The notes beneath the pieces are model-generated. The model did no database searches. It worked only from the letters and a program-made list of their open reading frames with translations, and was not told the origin of the DNA. Source: an uncultured Hungatella sp. (GTDB lineage: Bacteria; Bacillota; Clostridia; Lachnospirales; Lachnospiraceae). From it: DNA of 64,000 nucleotides. Below, piece after piece: positions 1 to 8,195 of this stretch (positions within the stretch are counted from its first letter, which is position 1; each line of letters begins with the position of its first letter). The DNA lies in contig CAMUJH010000012.1 in assembly GCA_947089145.1 (NCBI GenBank), positions 1-64,000 of the forward strand, written 5' to 3'. A program made the translations under genes and the position numbers.

Positions 1-52
1 GAGCATCTGCCTTACAAGCAGAGGGTCATAGGTTCGAGCCCTATAGGCCCCA
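1..52 (+). tRNA. tRNA-Val (anticodon TAC), 3' part
   Basis: The window begins inside this tRNA. The anticodon stem TCTGC/GCAGA encloses the loop CTTACAA, which gives anticodon TAC (valine). The T arm ATAGG-TTCGAGC-CCTAT and the 3' acceptor strand AGGCCCC with discriminator A52 follow. No CCA is encoded. The 5' part (acceptor 5' strand and D arm start) lies outside the window. Confidence 0.9.
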
Positions 53-87
53 TTTATCATAGCTTTATCGTGGTATAAATGGGATAG

Positions 88-173
88 GCCGCAGTGGCGG
101 AACTGGCAGACGCACAGGACTTAAAATCCTGCGGGACTAATCTCCCGTACCGGTTCGATTCCGGTCTGCGGCA
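88..173 (+). tRNA. tRNA-Leu (anticodon TAA)
   Basis: Complete class II tRNA. Acceptor GCCGCAG (88-94) pairs with CTGCGGC (166-172). The anticodon stem CAGGA/TCCTG holds the loop CTTAAAA, giving anticodon TAA (leucine). A long variable arm is present, as expected for leucine tRNAs, and the T loop reads TTCGATT. CCA is not encoded. It lies 35 bases after tRNA-Val and probably shares its transcript. Confidence 0.93.
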
Positions 174-180
174 CTTAAAG

Positions 181-206
181 AGTCTCGATTTTCGGGACTT
201 TTTTTG
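181..206 (+). terminator. Intrinsic terminator of the tRNA-Val/Leu unit
   Basis: Inverted repeat AGTCTCG / CGGGACT (one G-U pair) followed directly by a run of seven T. It begins eight bases after tRNA-Leu. Confidence 0.85.
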
Positions 207-221
207 TTATAAAAAGGCACC

Positions 222-250
222 TTGAATCTTACATACCCTTGTGATAAAAT
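222..250 (+). promoter_or_regulatory. Probable sigma-A promoter of the polysaccharide block
   Basis: TTGAAT (222-227), 17-base spacer, TAAAAT (245-250). It sits between the tRNA terminator and the first glycan gene, about 40 bases before its start codon. Confidence 0.6.
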
Positions 251-290
251 GATGAAGAATTTTAAAATATAACAAGAAAGAGGAAAACAT

Positions 291-1619
291 TTGAATATAC
301 AGGAAATAAAACGAAGGCTGTACACATTGACTGTTGCAGGAATCAATATTTTGATGCAGGAAATTCTGATGGACAGGATGTGGCGGCAATATTATAATCC
401 CTATATCAGAATCCCCTTCTGGACAAAGGGGCATTGGTATATGATGACATTATATGTTGTGGTACTTATGTTTTTTACACACATATATGGCGGTTTGAAA
501 ATAGGATATCATAAGCAGTTTGATGTAATGCTTTCGCAAATTGTGGCAATTTTTTGTGCCAATACGGTTTTCTATATTGAGGTGGTGCTGCTGGCCTACC
601 GGCTTTTGCCCATTACCCCGATTGTGATAGTTACCGGAATTAATATTTTTTTGGTACTTGTTTGGACAAAGGCTGCTATGAAGATGTATGGGAAGTTTTT
701 TCCGCCCCACAAAATTCTTCTTATATATGGGAGAGGGAAGGAAGAGGAGGCCCGAAAAAAAATCATAGAGCGGAAAGATAAATTTTCTGTTTTGCAGTGG
801 ATCAATGCTGAGACTGAGATAGAGAAAGTCTGGGATCAGCTTTCTGATTATGATACTGTGATGTTATGGGATGTTCCTAATTTTATACGAAACGAGATTT
901 TGAAGGAATGCTATGGCCGCAGGATTCGAATATATACTATGCCCAGTATATCAGATATTTTACTTTCGGGTTCAGAGATGATGCATTTTTTTGATACGCC
1001 GCTGTTTTTGATCCGAAGCAATGCTCTGACAATTGATCAAATGGTGGTGAAGCGCTTGATTGACATTGTTGTAGCGGTTTTACTGCTGCTTTTGACATCT
1101 CCGGTTATGCTTATTACAGCTGCTTTCATTAAACTGTATGACAGAGGGCCTGTATTATATAAGCAGGTAAGATGCAGCTTGTTTGGAAATCCCTTCTATA
1201 TTTATAAATTCAGAAGTATGAGGGTGGATGCTGAAAAGGATGGGGTGGCCCGGCTGGCGCAAAAGAAAGACAACCGCATTACGCCGGTTGGCGCATTTAT
1301 CCGGAAATTGCGGATTGATGAGCTGCCGCAGCTGTTTAATGTGATTAAGGGGGATATGTCTTTTGTAGGGCCAAGGCCGGAACGCCCGGAGATCATTGAA
1401 GAGTATAAAGAGGAGCTGCCGGAGTTTGCATATCGTATGAAGGTAAAAGCAGGATTAACAGGGTTTGCCCAGATTTATGGGAAATATAATACAGTTCCCT
1501 ATGATAAGCTGAAGCTGGATCTTTACTATATTGAGCATTACTCTTTGTGGATGGATTTAAAACTGCTTTTGCTGACTGTCAAGATTATATTTACTCCTGA
1601 GAGCACGGAAGGAGTCTGA
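291..1619 (+). CDS. Polyprenyl-phosphate sugar-phosphate transferase (bacterial sugar transferase family)
   Basis: Likely transfers a sugar-1-phosphate onto undecaprenyl phosphate, the first membrane step of surface polysaccharide or exopolysaccharide synthesis. The 442-residue protein has hydrophobic segments near residues 45-65, 82-105 and 108-127, a soluble middle part, another membrane segment at about 255-282, and a C-terminal WbaP/PglC-type catalytic domain. Diagnostic motifs are KFRSMRVDAE, RIDELPQLFNVIKGDMSFVGPRP and the PRPE tail of the catalytic domain. The start is TTG, chosen because AGAGGAAA precedes it closely and the frame opens there. The glycosyltransferase gene follows after 3 bases. 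The exact sugar cannot be told from sequence. Confidence 0.9.
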   Translation: MNIQEIKRRLYTLTVAGINILMQEILMDRMWRQYYNPYIRIPFWTKGHWYMMTLYVVVLMFFTHIYGGLKIGYHKQFDVMLSQIVAIFCANTVFYIEVVLLAYRLLPITPIVIVTGINIFLVLVWTKAAMKMYGKFFPPHKILLIYGRGKEEEARKKIIERKDKFSVLQWINAETEIEKVWDQLSDYDTVMLWDVPNFIRNEILKECYGRRIRIYTMPSISDILLSGSEMMHFFDTPLFLIRSNALTIDQMVVKRLIDIVVAVLLLLLTSPVMLITAAFIKLYDRGPVLYKQVRCSLFGNPFYIYKFRSMRVDAEKDGVARLAQKKDNRITPVGAFIRKLRIDELPQLFNVIKGDMSFVGPRPERPEIIEEYKEELPEFAYRMKVKAGLTGFAQIYGKYNTVPYDKLKLDLYYIEHYSLWMDLKLLLLTVKIIFTPESTEGV

Positions 1620-1622
1620 ATT

Positions 1623-2390
1623 ATGCTGATCAGTGTTGTGATGCCGGCCTACAATGCAGAAAAGACGGTTCGTCAAGCCATAGGGTCTGTTATGGCTCAG
1701 ACTTTTAAGGACTGGGAGCTGCTGGTTGTCAATGACAAGTCAAAAGACACAACCAGAGATATTATCCTGGATTTGGCAAAATCTGATGGGAGAATTCGCT
1801 ATATAGAAAATAAGCGGAACCTGGGTGTTTCCGAAACCCGCAACAGAGGAGTATCTTTGGCCTGCGGCCAGTGGATTGCGTTTCTGGACAGTGATGATGC
1901 GTGGGAAGAACAGAAACTGGAAGAACAGGTTGAACTGATCCGTAAATCAGGCGCCAGATTTGTCTTCACTGGATCTGCCTTTATGGATCAGGAGGGAAGA
2001 CGCCTGGATTACTGCCTGAATGTCCCGGAGAAAGTTTCGTTCCGTCAGCTGCTTAAGCAGAATGTTATTTCCTGTTCTTCAGTATTGATTGAAAAGGCTT
2101 TGCTGGAGAGATATCCTATGGCATCGGGGGATATGCATGAGGATTATGCAGTATGGCTAGGCGTGCTGAAAAATGAGGGGATAGACGCATATGGGGTGGA
2201 CAAGCCGCTGCTGATTTATCGTGTCAGCGGGGCTTCTAAGTCAGGAAATAAGGCAAAGGCAGCTTTGATGCATTGGCGGGTCTACCGGCATATCGGGCTT
2301 CCGTTGACTTCGTCAGCATATTATTTTGTATTCTATATGGTAAGAAATTTAAAAAAATATGGTAAAATTTGGAGAGAAACTAGAAAATAA
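1623..2390 (+). CDS. Family 2 glycosyltransferase
   Basis: A GT-A fold inverting glycosyltransferase that probably adds a sugar to the lipid-linked unit made by the upstream gene. The N-terminus ISVVMPAYNAEKTVRQAI, the LLVVND stretch and the metal-binding FLDSDDAW (about residue 93) are typical of GT2. It has 255 residues, which is complete for a short GT2, and no clear membrane segment. It starts 3 bases after the sugar transferase stop and is surely co-transcribed. Donor and acceptor cannot be assigned. Confidence 0.88.
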   Translation: MLISVVMPAYNAEKTVRQAIGSVMAQTFKDWELLVVNDKSKDTTRDIILDLAKSDGRIRYIENKRNLGVSETRNRGVSLACGQWIAFLDSDDAWEEQKLEEQVELIRKSGARFVFTGSAFMDQEGRRLDYCLNVPEKVSFRQLLKQNVISCSSVLIEKALLERYPMASGDMHEDYAVWLGVLKNEGIDAYGVDKPLLIYRVSGASKSGNKAKAALMHWRVYRHIGLPLTSSAYYFVFYMVRNLKKYGKIWRETRK

Positions 2391-2413
2391 GCCGATGGCT
2401 TAGGGGTAAGTAA

Positions 2414-2459
2414 CCATTCTCTTTGCTATGATAAAGCTATCAAAAAGCAAAGGAGATGG
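2414..2459 (+). promoter_or_regulatory. Hairpin covering the integrase ribosome-binding site
   Basis: CTTTGC (2421-2426) pairs perfectly with GCAAAG (2447-2452), and the stem extends outward to CCAT (2414-2417) with ATGG (2456-2459), with two G-U pairs and one mismatch. The small internal repeat TGATA/TATCA sits in the loop. The 3' arm contains the AAAGGAG Shine-Dalgarno of the recombinase gene, so the folded RNA would hide it. This pairing is seen directly; the regulatory role is inferred. Confidence 0.45.
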
Positions 2460-2463
2460 AACC

Positions 2464-3417
2464 ATGACAAAAGAAAAAAATTTTTCCCAACTATGCCGCC
2501 AGTGGACGGAGTGTGTTCGCTATCAGGTAAAGCCCTCCACTTATGGAGTATATGTTACCATGATCGAGAAGCATATTCTGCCTGAGTTAGGTAAATTTCA
2601 GGTATCTGAATTGAACAACAGGATGTTGGAACAGTATTTCCAGGATAAGCAAGGCCAGGAATTATCCTGGAATACACTGCGTCTCATTGTATTTTTAATT
2701 AAGGCAATTGTACAGATGGGGGAGGATCTGGGGCTGAAACCCTTGGAAAGGCTTCACTATCACATTCCCAGATATAAAAAATCCTCTGCCAGAATGTTTG
2801 AGCACGATCATGCGGAAAGGCTGCTGCGTTACTTGGAAGATTCAGACAAGGTATTTGACATGGGCCTGCTGATTTCTATCTGTACGGGTATTCGGGTGGG
2901 AGAATTATGCGGCCTGCAGTGGGGCGACGTAAATTGGGGAGGCGGAACGATTCGCATAAACCGTACTGTATCCAGAATCAGGAATCCAGAAGCAGGAACT
3001 CAATCGCAGAAACCGCCGCAGCCAGGTATTGAGGATGATTTGTCAAAAACAATTGTATATATAGGAACCCCGAAAACGGGGACATCAATCCGGGAGATAC
3101 CACTTCCGGATTTTCTTATTTTAAAAATGCTGCATTATAAAAGGGATGAGCCATGTTATATTCTGACAGGGACAACAAAGTGCATGGAACCCAGGGGAGT
3201 GCAGAGAAGGTTTAAGAACCTATTAAGAAAACGCTGCATTCCAGAAATAAATATTCATGCCCTGCGCCATGCATTTGCTTCCAGGTGGATTGAAATGGGA
3301 TTTGACAGTAAGGCGCTTTCTGAGATTCTGGGCCATTCATCCGTAAAAATTACGATGGACATTTATGTCCACAGCAATATGGAACAGAAGAAATTGTATA
3401 TGAACCGCATGATTTGA
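2464..3417 (+). CDS. Tyrosine recombinase / integrase inside the polysaccharide locus
   Basis: A 317-residue site-specific recombinase. An N-terminal SAM-like core-binding domain (about 1-100) precedes the catalytic domain, which has every active-site signature: Arg in TGIRVGELCGL, Lys in TPKTGTSIREIPL, HxxR in HALRHAF, His in LGHSS and the nucleophile Tyr in MDIYVHS. The start at 2464 was chosen over an upstream ATG because AAAGGAG lies 7 bases before it. It lies between the glycosyltransferase and the chain-length gene, not next to other phage or ICE genes. Recombinases in this position often flip promoters of surface-glycan genes in gut bacteria, but no unambiguous invertible repeat pair was found here. 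Confidence 0.9.
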   Translation: MTKEKNFSQLCRQWTECVRYQVKPSTYGVYVTMIEKHILPELGKFQVSELNNRMLEQYFQDKQGQELSWNTLRLIVFLIKAIVQMGEDLGLKPLERLHYHIPRYKKSSARMFEHDHAERLLRYLEDSDKVFDMGLLISICTGIRVGELCGLQWGDVNWGGGTIRINRTVSRIRNPEAGTQSQKPPQPGIEDDLSKTIVYIGTPKTGTSIREIPLPDFLILKMLHYKRDEPCYILTGTTKCMEPRGVQRRFKNLLRKRCIPEINIHALRHAFASRWIEMGFDSKALSEILGHSSVKITMDIYVHSNMEQKKLYMNRMI

Positions 3418-3525
3418 TGCCATACTGGTGAGCTGTTTGCCGGAGAAAGCCGTCTCATTTTAAAGAATACTTTTTTAAGAATAGCTTAAAAATAATGGAA
3501 GGCCGTATATTATTATAATGATCTA

Positions 3526-3653
3526 TGGTATAATCAGTAGCACGGTTTTTGTATATGTACTTACCATCGGATAATACAGATTTAGAATATATGATTGTCT
3601 TTTTATGACTGCAGGGCAAAAACCGCATTATAAAATATGAAGGAGGAAAAGCC
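3526..3653 (+). promoter_or_regulatory. Extended -10 promoter and structured leader of the Wzz-like gene
   Basis: TGGTATAAT (3526-3534) is an extended -10 element without a good -35. The roughly 115-base leader that follows contains a perfect 9-base inverted repeat, CGGTTTTTG (3543-3551) and CAAAAACCG (3617-3625), 65 bases apart. AGGAGG precedes the ATG at 3654. The repeat could be a leader stem or a small invertible segment beside the recombinase; neither is proven. Confidence 0.4.
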
Positions 3654-5072
3654 ATGGATTATAATAATACATACGAGCGTGAAATAGACTTAAAGGAACT
3701 GATGTTTGCAGTTCTCCGCAGATGGAGGATGCTTCTGGTTTTTTCGCTGCTTCTGGCACTGGCGCTGGGAGGCTATAAGACCATGTCTGTATACCAAAGT
3801 AATGGACAGGAATATGAAGAGGCTCAGAAAGATTATGCAAAGGAATTAGAAGCCTATAATAAAAGCATGGAGACCTGCCAGAGAGAGATTGATAATCTGA
3901 CCCGCGATATTTCCAGTCAGGAGGAGTACATGGAAAATTCTATCCTGATGAATATAAGTCCCTATGATGTATGGGAAGCAAAAGCAGAGCTTTTTATTAA
4001 GACAGAAGACAGGGTAGGGAATCAAAGCGACGAGCTTACAACAACCATAATGCGGGCGTATCAGTCAGTATTGACCAGCAGCAGCCTTCTGTCTGAAATT
4101 GCAGAAGAAATGGAAGTTGACCGCCGTTACCTTCAGGAGCTGGTAACGGTAACCATGGGAAGAGACAGCTATTATGGGAATGACGAGCTGCTTGGTGTTG
4201 CAGGCGGGGGGCTTATTATCCGGAACTGGCAGAATAATTTCCTGACAGTACAGGTGAGATATAAAGACGAGGAAGGCGCAAGGGAGATTCTGGAGGACAT
4301 TATTAATGCAGGTAAGAAATATCAGGGCCAGATTCAGTCCAGCATCGGCCCCCATGCCATAAATGAAGTCAGCAGCACCATAAGCTCTAAAATAGACTTT
4401 TCTCTGGCTGATCAGCAAAACAATGAGCGGGCGCGGTTGGACAGGCTGGCAGAAAGCCTCAAGACAAAAAATGATGAATTAGAAAACGCTGAGGAGCCAA
4501 AAGATCCAGCGCTGACATCTCCTGCATTAACCGGAGTGAAGTATGGCGCTATCGGCGGGATCATGGGCGCCTTTCTGGCAGCATTCTTAATCTCCGCTGC
4601 ATTTGTTATGAGTGACAAAGTGTATTCATCAAAGGAGCTAAAGTATCGCTTTAAAATAAAGATATTAGGAGCTTTGCCTGCGGAAAACAAAACAACAGGT
4701 AAGATTGATGCATGGCTCAAGCGGCTGGAAGGACGTGCGTATGATACAGATGAGGATCATGAATTTGGCCTGATTTCTGCAAATATCTGCAATTATGCGG
4801 GGAATGTGCATTCACTGCTTATAGCGGGCAGTGCGAAAGAAGAAACCATCAGCCGCGTTGCGTCAGAACTGGCTGCCAGGCTGCCGGGAATAACTGTAGT
4901 ATCAGGCGGAAATATTCTTCACAGTGCAGACGGTCTGAGAAAATTGCCGGAGTGCGATGGGCTTGTGCTCATAGAGCAGTGTGGAGAATCTTTGTACAGC
5001 CAGGTGGCGCTGGAGATTGAGAAGGCCAGTGACTTACAGAAGACAGTTGTAGGGTGTGTGGTATTTGAGTAA
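3654..5072 (+). CDS. Wzz/CpsC-type chain-length protein with a degenerate kinase-like tail
   Basis: Probably a membrane polysaccharide co-polymerase that sets glycan chain length. Two membrane helices (about residues 23-45 and 295-318) flank an extracytoplasmic region rich in Glu, Lys and Gln that should form coiled coil. The 472-residue protein then continues for about 150 cytoplasmic residues. This tail resembles the bacterial tyrosine-kinase (CapB/CpsD) fold: a strand LLIAGSAKEETISRVASEL where the Walker A would be, and CDGLVLIEQCGESL near the end. However, it has no GxxxxGKS/T. So the tail is likely a non-ATP-binding, structural or regulatory kinase remnant. No separate kinase gene follows. 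Confidence 0.8.
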   Translation: MDYNNTYEREIDLKELMFAVLRRWRMLLVFSLLLALALGGYKTMSVYQSNGQEYEEAQKDYAKELEAYNKSMETCQREIDNLTRDISSQEEYMENSILMNISPYDVWEAKAELFIKTEDRVGNQSDELTTTIMRAYQSVLTSSSLLSEIAEEMEVDRRYLQELVTVTMGRDSYYGNDELLGVAGGGLIIRNWQNNFLTVQVRYKDEEGAREILEDIINAGKKYQGQIQSSIGPHAINEVSSTISSKIDFSLADQQNNERARLDRLAESLKTKNDELENAEEPKDPALTSPALTGVKYGAIGGIMGAFLAAFLISAAFVMSDKVYSSKELKYRFKIKILGALPAENKTTGKIDAWLKRLEGRAYDTDEDHEFGLISANICNYAGNVHSLLIAGSAKEETISRVASELAARLPGITVVSGGNILHSADGLRKLPECDGLVLIEQCGESLYSQVALEIEKASDLQKTVVGCVVFE

Positions 5073-5094
5073 AGCCAGTTAAGATCTGACTGTG

Positions 5095-5131
5095 AAAAGG
5101 CTGTGGAGAAACAGGTTCCGCAGCCTTTTTC
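5095..5131 (+). terminator. Intrinsic terminator after the Wzz-like gene
   Basis: AAGGCTGTGGA (5097-5107) pairs with TCCGCAGCCTT (5117-5127) with one G-U pair, and a T run follows. It closes the polysaccharide block. Confidence 0.85.
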
Positions 5132-5234
5132 ATTGGCATTGAATACCGGGTTTTTAGTGTGAAGAGAAGGAAAAGAGACAGTATTTTTGACAGACAGAAG
5201 CGGCAATTTTTTCACTGTTTTTAAGGAAAAATGC

Positions 5235-5263
5235 TTGACAAATAAGGCATAATGAGGTAAACT
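5235..5263 (+). promoter_or_regulatory. tRNA-Arg promoter
   Basis: TTGACA (5235-5240), 17-base spacer, TAAACT (5258-5263), ending 25 bases before the tRNA. Confidence 0.65.
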
Positions 5264-5288
5264 TATATTCGTTGTAGAAATAGCGAAT

Positions 5289-5362
5289 GTGCATGTAGCT
5301 CAATTGGATAGAGTGCCTGACTACGGATCAGGAGGTTGGGAGTTCGAGCCTTCTCATGCACG
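5289..5362 (+). tRNA. tRNA-Arg (anticodon ACG)
   Basis: Acceptor GTGCATG (5289-5295) pairs with CATGCAC (5355-5361), discriminator G5362. The anticodon stem CCTGA/TCAGG holds the loop CTACGGA, giving ACG (arginine). The D arm AGCTCAATTGGATAGAGT and the T loop TTCGAGC are canonical. CCA is not encoded. Confidence 0.95.
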
Positions 5363-5375
5363 CTGGCACAAAGGG

Positions 5376-5407
5376 GATACTTAGTGGAGACTAAGTATTC
5401 TTTTTTG
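5376..5407 (+). terminator. Intrinsic terminator of tRNA-Arg
   Basis: Perfect 9-base stem ATACTTAGT / ACTAAGTAT with a 4-base loop, followed by TCTTTTTT. Confidence 0.9.
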
Positions 5408-5505
5408 TATCTGCGGCAAACCGCTGTCAAAACATGCAGTCAAATGGATGGGAGACAGAGAACCCTAGGGAGATTGCTCTTCCAAAAAGCGCGTAACATT
5501 TCCGC

Positions 5506-5532
5506 ATAAAAAAACCCACGTTTAAGTGGGTT
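5506..5532 (-). terminator. Terminator of the GGDEF gene
   Basis: AACCCAC (5513-5519) pairs with GTGGGTT (5526-5532). Read on the minus strand the hairpin is followed by a run of seven T. It overlaps the stop codon of the minus-strand gene. Confidence 0.88.
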
Positions 5533-7453
5533 CAGACGACTGCGGAATGCCGGAAGCCGAAGCTTTCCGCTTCCGTTTTTGCTGATACATTCTCTTGTCA
5601 GCCTCTTTTAAAAGTCTGTGATAATCCATATTTTTAGCCGTCAAACAATAGCCAAAGGAAAAACGGAGCGGAACATAAACTCTGTCATTAAGAGGCACAG
5701 GATTATGCTCCTGAATATTTTCCAACATACTGAGTGCGTTAAGCAGGTCTTTTTCGTTATCATACTGGTACCAGAACAATACAAATTCATCGCCCCCCAG
5801 CCGGGCAGATACCGATTTTTTAACATCTATGCTTGTAATAAGACGGGCAATTTTTTTGAGATAAACATCTCCTGCCTCATGGCCGTAAGTGTCATTAATG
5901 GTTTTAAGATTGTCGGCATCAATCATAATAAGAGCGCTATGAGCCAGTTCGTCAGGATTATTGAACAGCGAGGTAAGCTTCATCTCCAGTCCCCGCCGGT
6001 TATACAAACCAGTAAGGAGATCAATATCCCGCTCGGCCTCCATCTTCCTGCGCTCGCAAATTTCCTTTGTTACATCAATTATGACGCCGAATACCCCGCT
6101 GTTATCAGTGATTTCTTCCAGCTTTACATAGTGATCTTTCAGTTCAAAAACACCGGAGTCATTGGCAATGGGATTTTGCCGCAGATTATCAATAAATTCT
6201 TTAAACATGAGGTAATCCGAAGATAACCGTGCAGCCTCTTTATGGTCTAACAGAAGAATCTGCGGTACATATTCAGTAAAGCGGACCCTTTTCATATGCT
6301 GGTTATACTCATAAACGCCAATATACATTTTTGTTTTACTCAGGACATAGGACATTTTTTTGTTATTGTCCAAAAGGCTTTTCTTCATGGTGTTGATATA
6401 ACTGCTCAATTCTGAAAATTCTACGCTGGTATGAATATCAACCATTTCATCCAGATTTCCCTGGGCAATTCTGTATAGTCTCTCATTAATGCTGTGGATG
6501 CCGCCTACTACGTACTTGTTCATATATCCGGTTACTGCATAGGATAAAATCAAAGTGATCATGATCAAACATACTGCCAACATGAAGGTGCTCCATGGTA
6601 TGCGCTGATAAAGTACACGGTTGGGAATGATCCGGCCAATATAATTAAGGCCTATTTTAGTGAAAATACAATAGGAATGCTCCCCGTTTATAACCGCGTG
6701 GAACCCTTTTTCATCATCTGTAATCTCATCGAGCTTCAAGCCTATTTCCGTAAGATTCTTTCCCACACATGTTAAATCAGTGGAACCGACGATTTCTCCG
6801 GTTTCTGAATGGATGGCATAGTATCCTGCCTCCAAATTGACTCGAAACAGGGAAAAAAGGAATGACAGTTCGTTTTTTGCGCTGACATTCATGACTCTGA
6901 CAGGTTCCATTCCAACCTGGACGATAAAGTCGTCATTCTTGCTCCAGAGCGCTGAATACTGCATTAACTTTGCCTCGGCGGTGTTTGGAGTAATATCCTG
7001 GACAAGCTTTAAGGAGTGATCTTCCAGCATGGGCTTAAAAAAACTCATCTGCTCTCCGGAATCAAAGGTGTAATCATAATATTCCGGATGCGTCCCGGCA
7101 TAAATACGGCCTGTTTTATCAAAAATGTGGATCTCGTCTACTTCCATAAATTGTGCAATTTTCTTTAAGCCTCCAATACTCCCTAATATAGAAGGCTCAT
7201 TCTGAATAATGTAGGCGATGGCTTCTGCATTGTGGAGACACGTTTTACTGTAAGCTTCTCTGACTTCTGCAAGTTCTTCCTGATTCTGATTTAGAACCTG
7301 TTCTATCTGATAAAAAGTTCTGGTGGCATTTTCGCAGGCCTGCCTCTGCTCATTGGCTATTTGGATGTACACAATGATTACAAGTATAATGGCTATTAGA
7401 AGGTATGTAACATGACGCATATATTGGCTGATGATTTTCTGCAGTGTTTTCAT
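5522..7453 (-). CDS. Membrane-bound sensor diguanylate cyclase (GGDEF)
   Basis: Probably makes cyclic di-GMP in response to an extracellular signal. The 643-residue protein has an N-terminal membrane helix (about 10-32), a large extracytoplasmic sensor region, a second helix (about 290-315), a HAMP-like linker, a PAS-like segment (about 375-460), then a GGDEF domain with DLLTGLYNRRGLEMKL and the intact signature ARLGGDEF near residues 550-557. The RxxD inhibitory site expected five residues before GGDEF is absent (VKKS there), so product feedback may be missing. The start was set at the second Met because AAGGAG sits 6 bases upstream. The gene stands alone with its own promoter and terminator. 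Confidence 0.9.
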   Translation of the reverse strand: MKTLQKIISQYMRHVTYLLIAIILVIIVYIQIANEQRQACENATRTFYQIEQVLNQNQEELAEVREAYSKTCLHNAEAIAYIIQNEPSILGSIGGLKKIAQFMEVDEIHIFDKTGRIYAGTHPEYYDYTFDSGEQMSFFKPMLEDHSLKLVQDITPNTAEAKLMQYSALWSKNDDFIVQVGMEPVRVMNVSAKNELSFLFSLFRVNLEAGYYAIHSETGEIVGSTDLTCVGKNLTEIGLKLDEITDDEKGFHAVINGEHSYCIFTKIGLNYIGRIIPNRVLYQRIPWSTFMLAVCLIMITLILSYAVTGYMNKYVVGGIHSINERLYRIAQGNLDEMVDIHTSVEFSELSSYINTMKKSLLDNNKKMSYVLSKTKMYIGVYEYNQHMKRVRFTEYVPQILLLDHKEAARLSSDYLMFKEFIDNLRQNPIANDSGVFELKDHYVKLEEITDNSGVFGVIIDVTKEICERRKMEAERDIDLLTGLYNRRGLEMKLTSLFNNPDELAHSALIMIDADNLKTINDTYGHEAGDVYLKKIARLITSIDVKKSVSARLGGDEFVLFWYQYDNEKDLLNALSMLENIQEHNPVPLNDRVYVPLRFSFGYCLTAKNMDYHRLLKEADKRMYQQKRKRKASASGIPQSSEPT

Positions 7454-7500
7454 TGGCAACTCCTTATTTGATGTAGACATGAAGTATTCGTATAGATAAA

Positions 7501-7529
7501 AGTATAATATAGCTATGATATTTTTTCAA
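7501..7529 (-). promoter_or_regulatory. Promoter of the GGDEF gene
   Basis: On the minus strand TTGAAA (7529-7524), 17-base spacer, TATACT (7506-7501), about 48 bases before the start codon. Confidence 0.65.
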
Positions 7530-7624
7530 TTCTAAGGGCTTCTGATGCCGTAGCAATGTGTTCCGATATATTGACAATCTGTTCCTGGCAGCTTGGATTC
7601 TGATATTCTGGTTTTCATAATGCT

Positions 7625-7681
7625 ATTTGTCACATCCGAAATGACAAATGTAATAAAACCAACCCTAAAATAGTGACAATA
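7625..7681 (+). promoter_or_regulatory. Candidate operator of the PTS operon
   Basis: A perfect inverted repeat ATTTGTCA (7625-7632) / TGACAAAT (7642-7649) with a 9-base spacer, followed by a further half-site TGACAAT at 7674, about three helical turns downstream. TACAAT at 7710-7715 is a possible -10. The repeat is a plausible site for the NarL-type regulator encoded at 13168, but that link is inference. Confidence 0.45.
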
Positions 7682-7751
7682 TACAGATGTTTTTCCCTAA
7701 GGCACTTGGTACAATTACACTACAAAAGGGAATGACAAAGGAGGAATTTAT

Positions 7752-8183
7752 ATGAAGTATGTAGTACTGGTAAGTCACGGCACCTTTGCCCCAGGCCTCC
7801 ACAGCGTATTGAAAATGCTTGGAGGAGGAGAGAGAGGGGATGTGTTAAGCGCCAGCATGGAGGATGGAATGGGAGCTGATGCATTTGTAGAGCGGTTTGA
7901 AAGGGCCATTACTCCCATAAAAAATGAGGATGAAATCATTCTTTTGGCAGACATTATCGGAGGATCGCCGCTGAACAATGCGCTGGATGTACTGTCGAGG
8001 AGGGGAATGCTGGAAAAGACCGTGGCTTTTGGAGGGATGAACCTTGCTATGGCCCTGACCGCGTCCATGATGAAAGACGCCATGGATACGGAAAGCCTTG
8101 AGGCCAGCTTAATTTTGGAATCACAAAACGCTATTCAGAGAATGCAGCTTGACGTCGGAGACAGCGACGAAGCGGAAATATAA
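7752..8183 (+). CDS. Mannose-family PTS enzyme IIA
   Basis: Accepts phosphate from HPr and passes it to IIB during sugar uptake. The 143-residue protein begins VVLVSHGTFAPGL, with His9 as the expected phosphorylation site of the EIIA-Man fold, and contains LADIIGGSPLNNAL and the conserved GGMNLAMAL. It is the first gene of a IIA-IIB-IIC-IID operon with IIA and IIB as separate proteins. A strong AGGAGG lies upstream. The substrate could be mannose, glucose, an amino sugar or another hexose; the family does not tell. Confidence 0.93.
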   Translation: MKYVVLVSHGTFAPGLHSVLKMLGGGERGDVLSASMEDGMGADAFVERFERAITPIKNEDEIILLADIIGGSPLNNALDVLSRRGMLEKTVAFGGMNLAMALTASMMKDAMDTESLEASLILESQNAIQRMQLDVGDSDEAEI

Positions 8184-8195
8184 GGAGGAAGAAAA

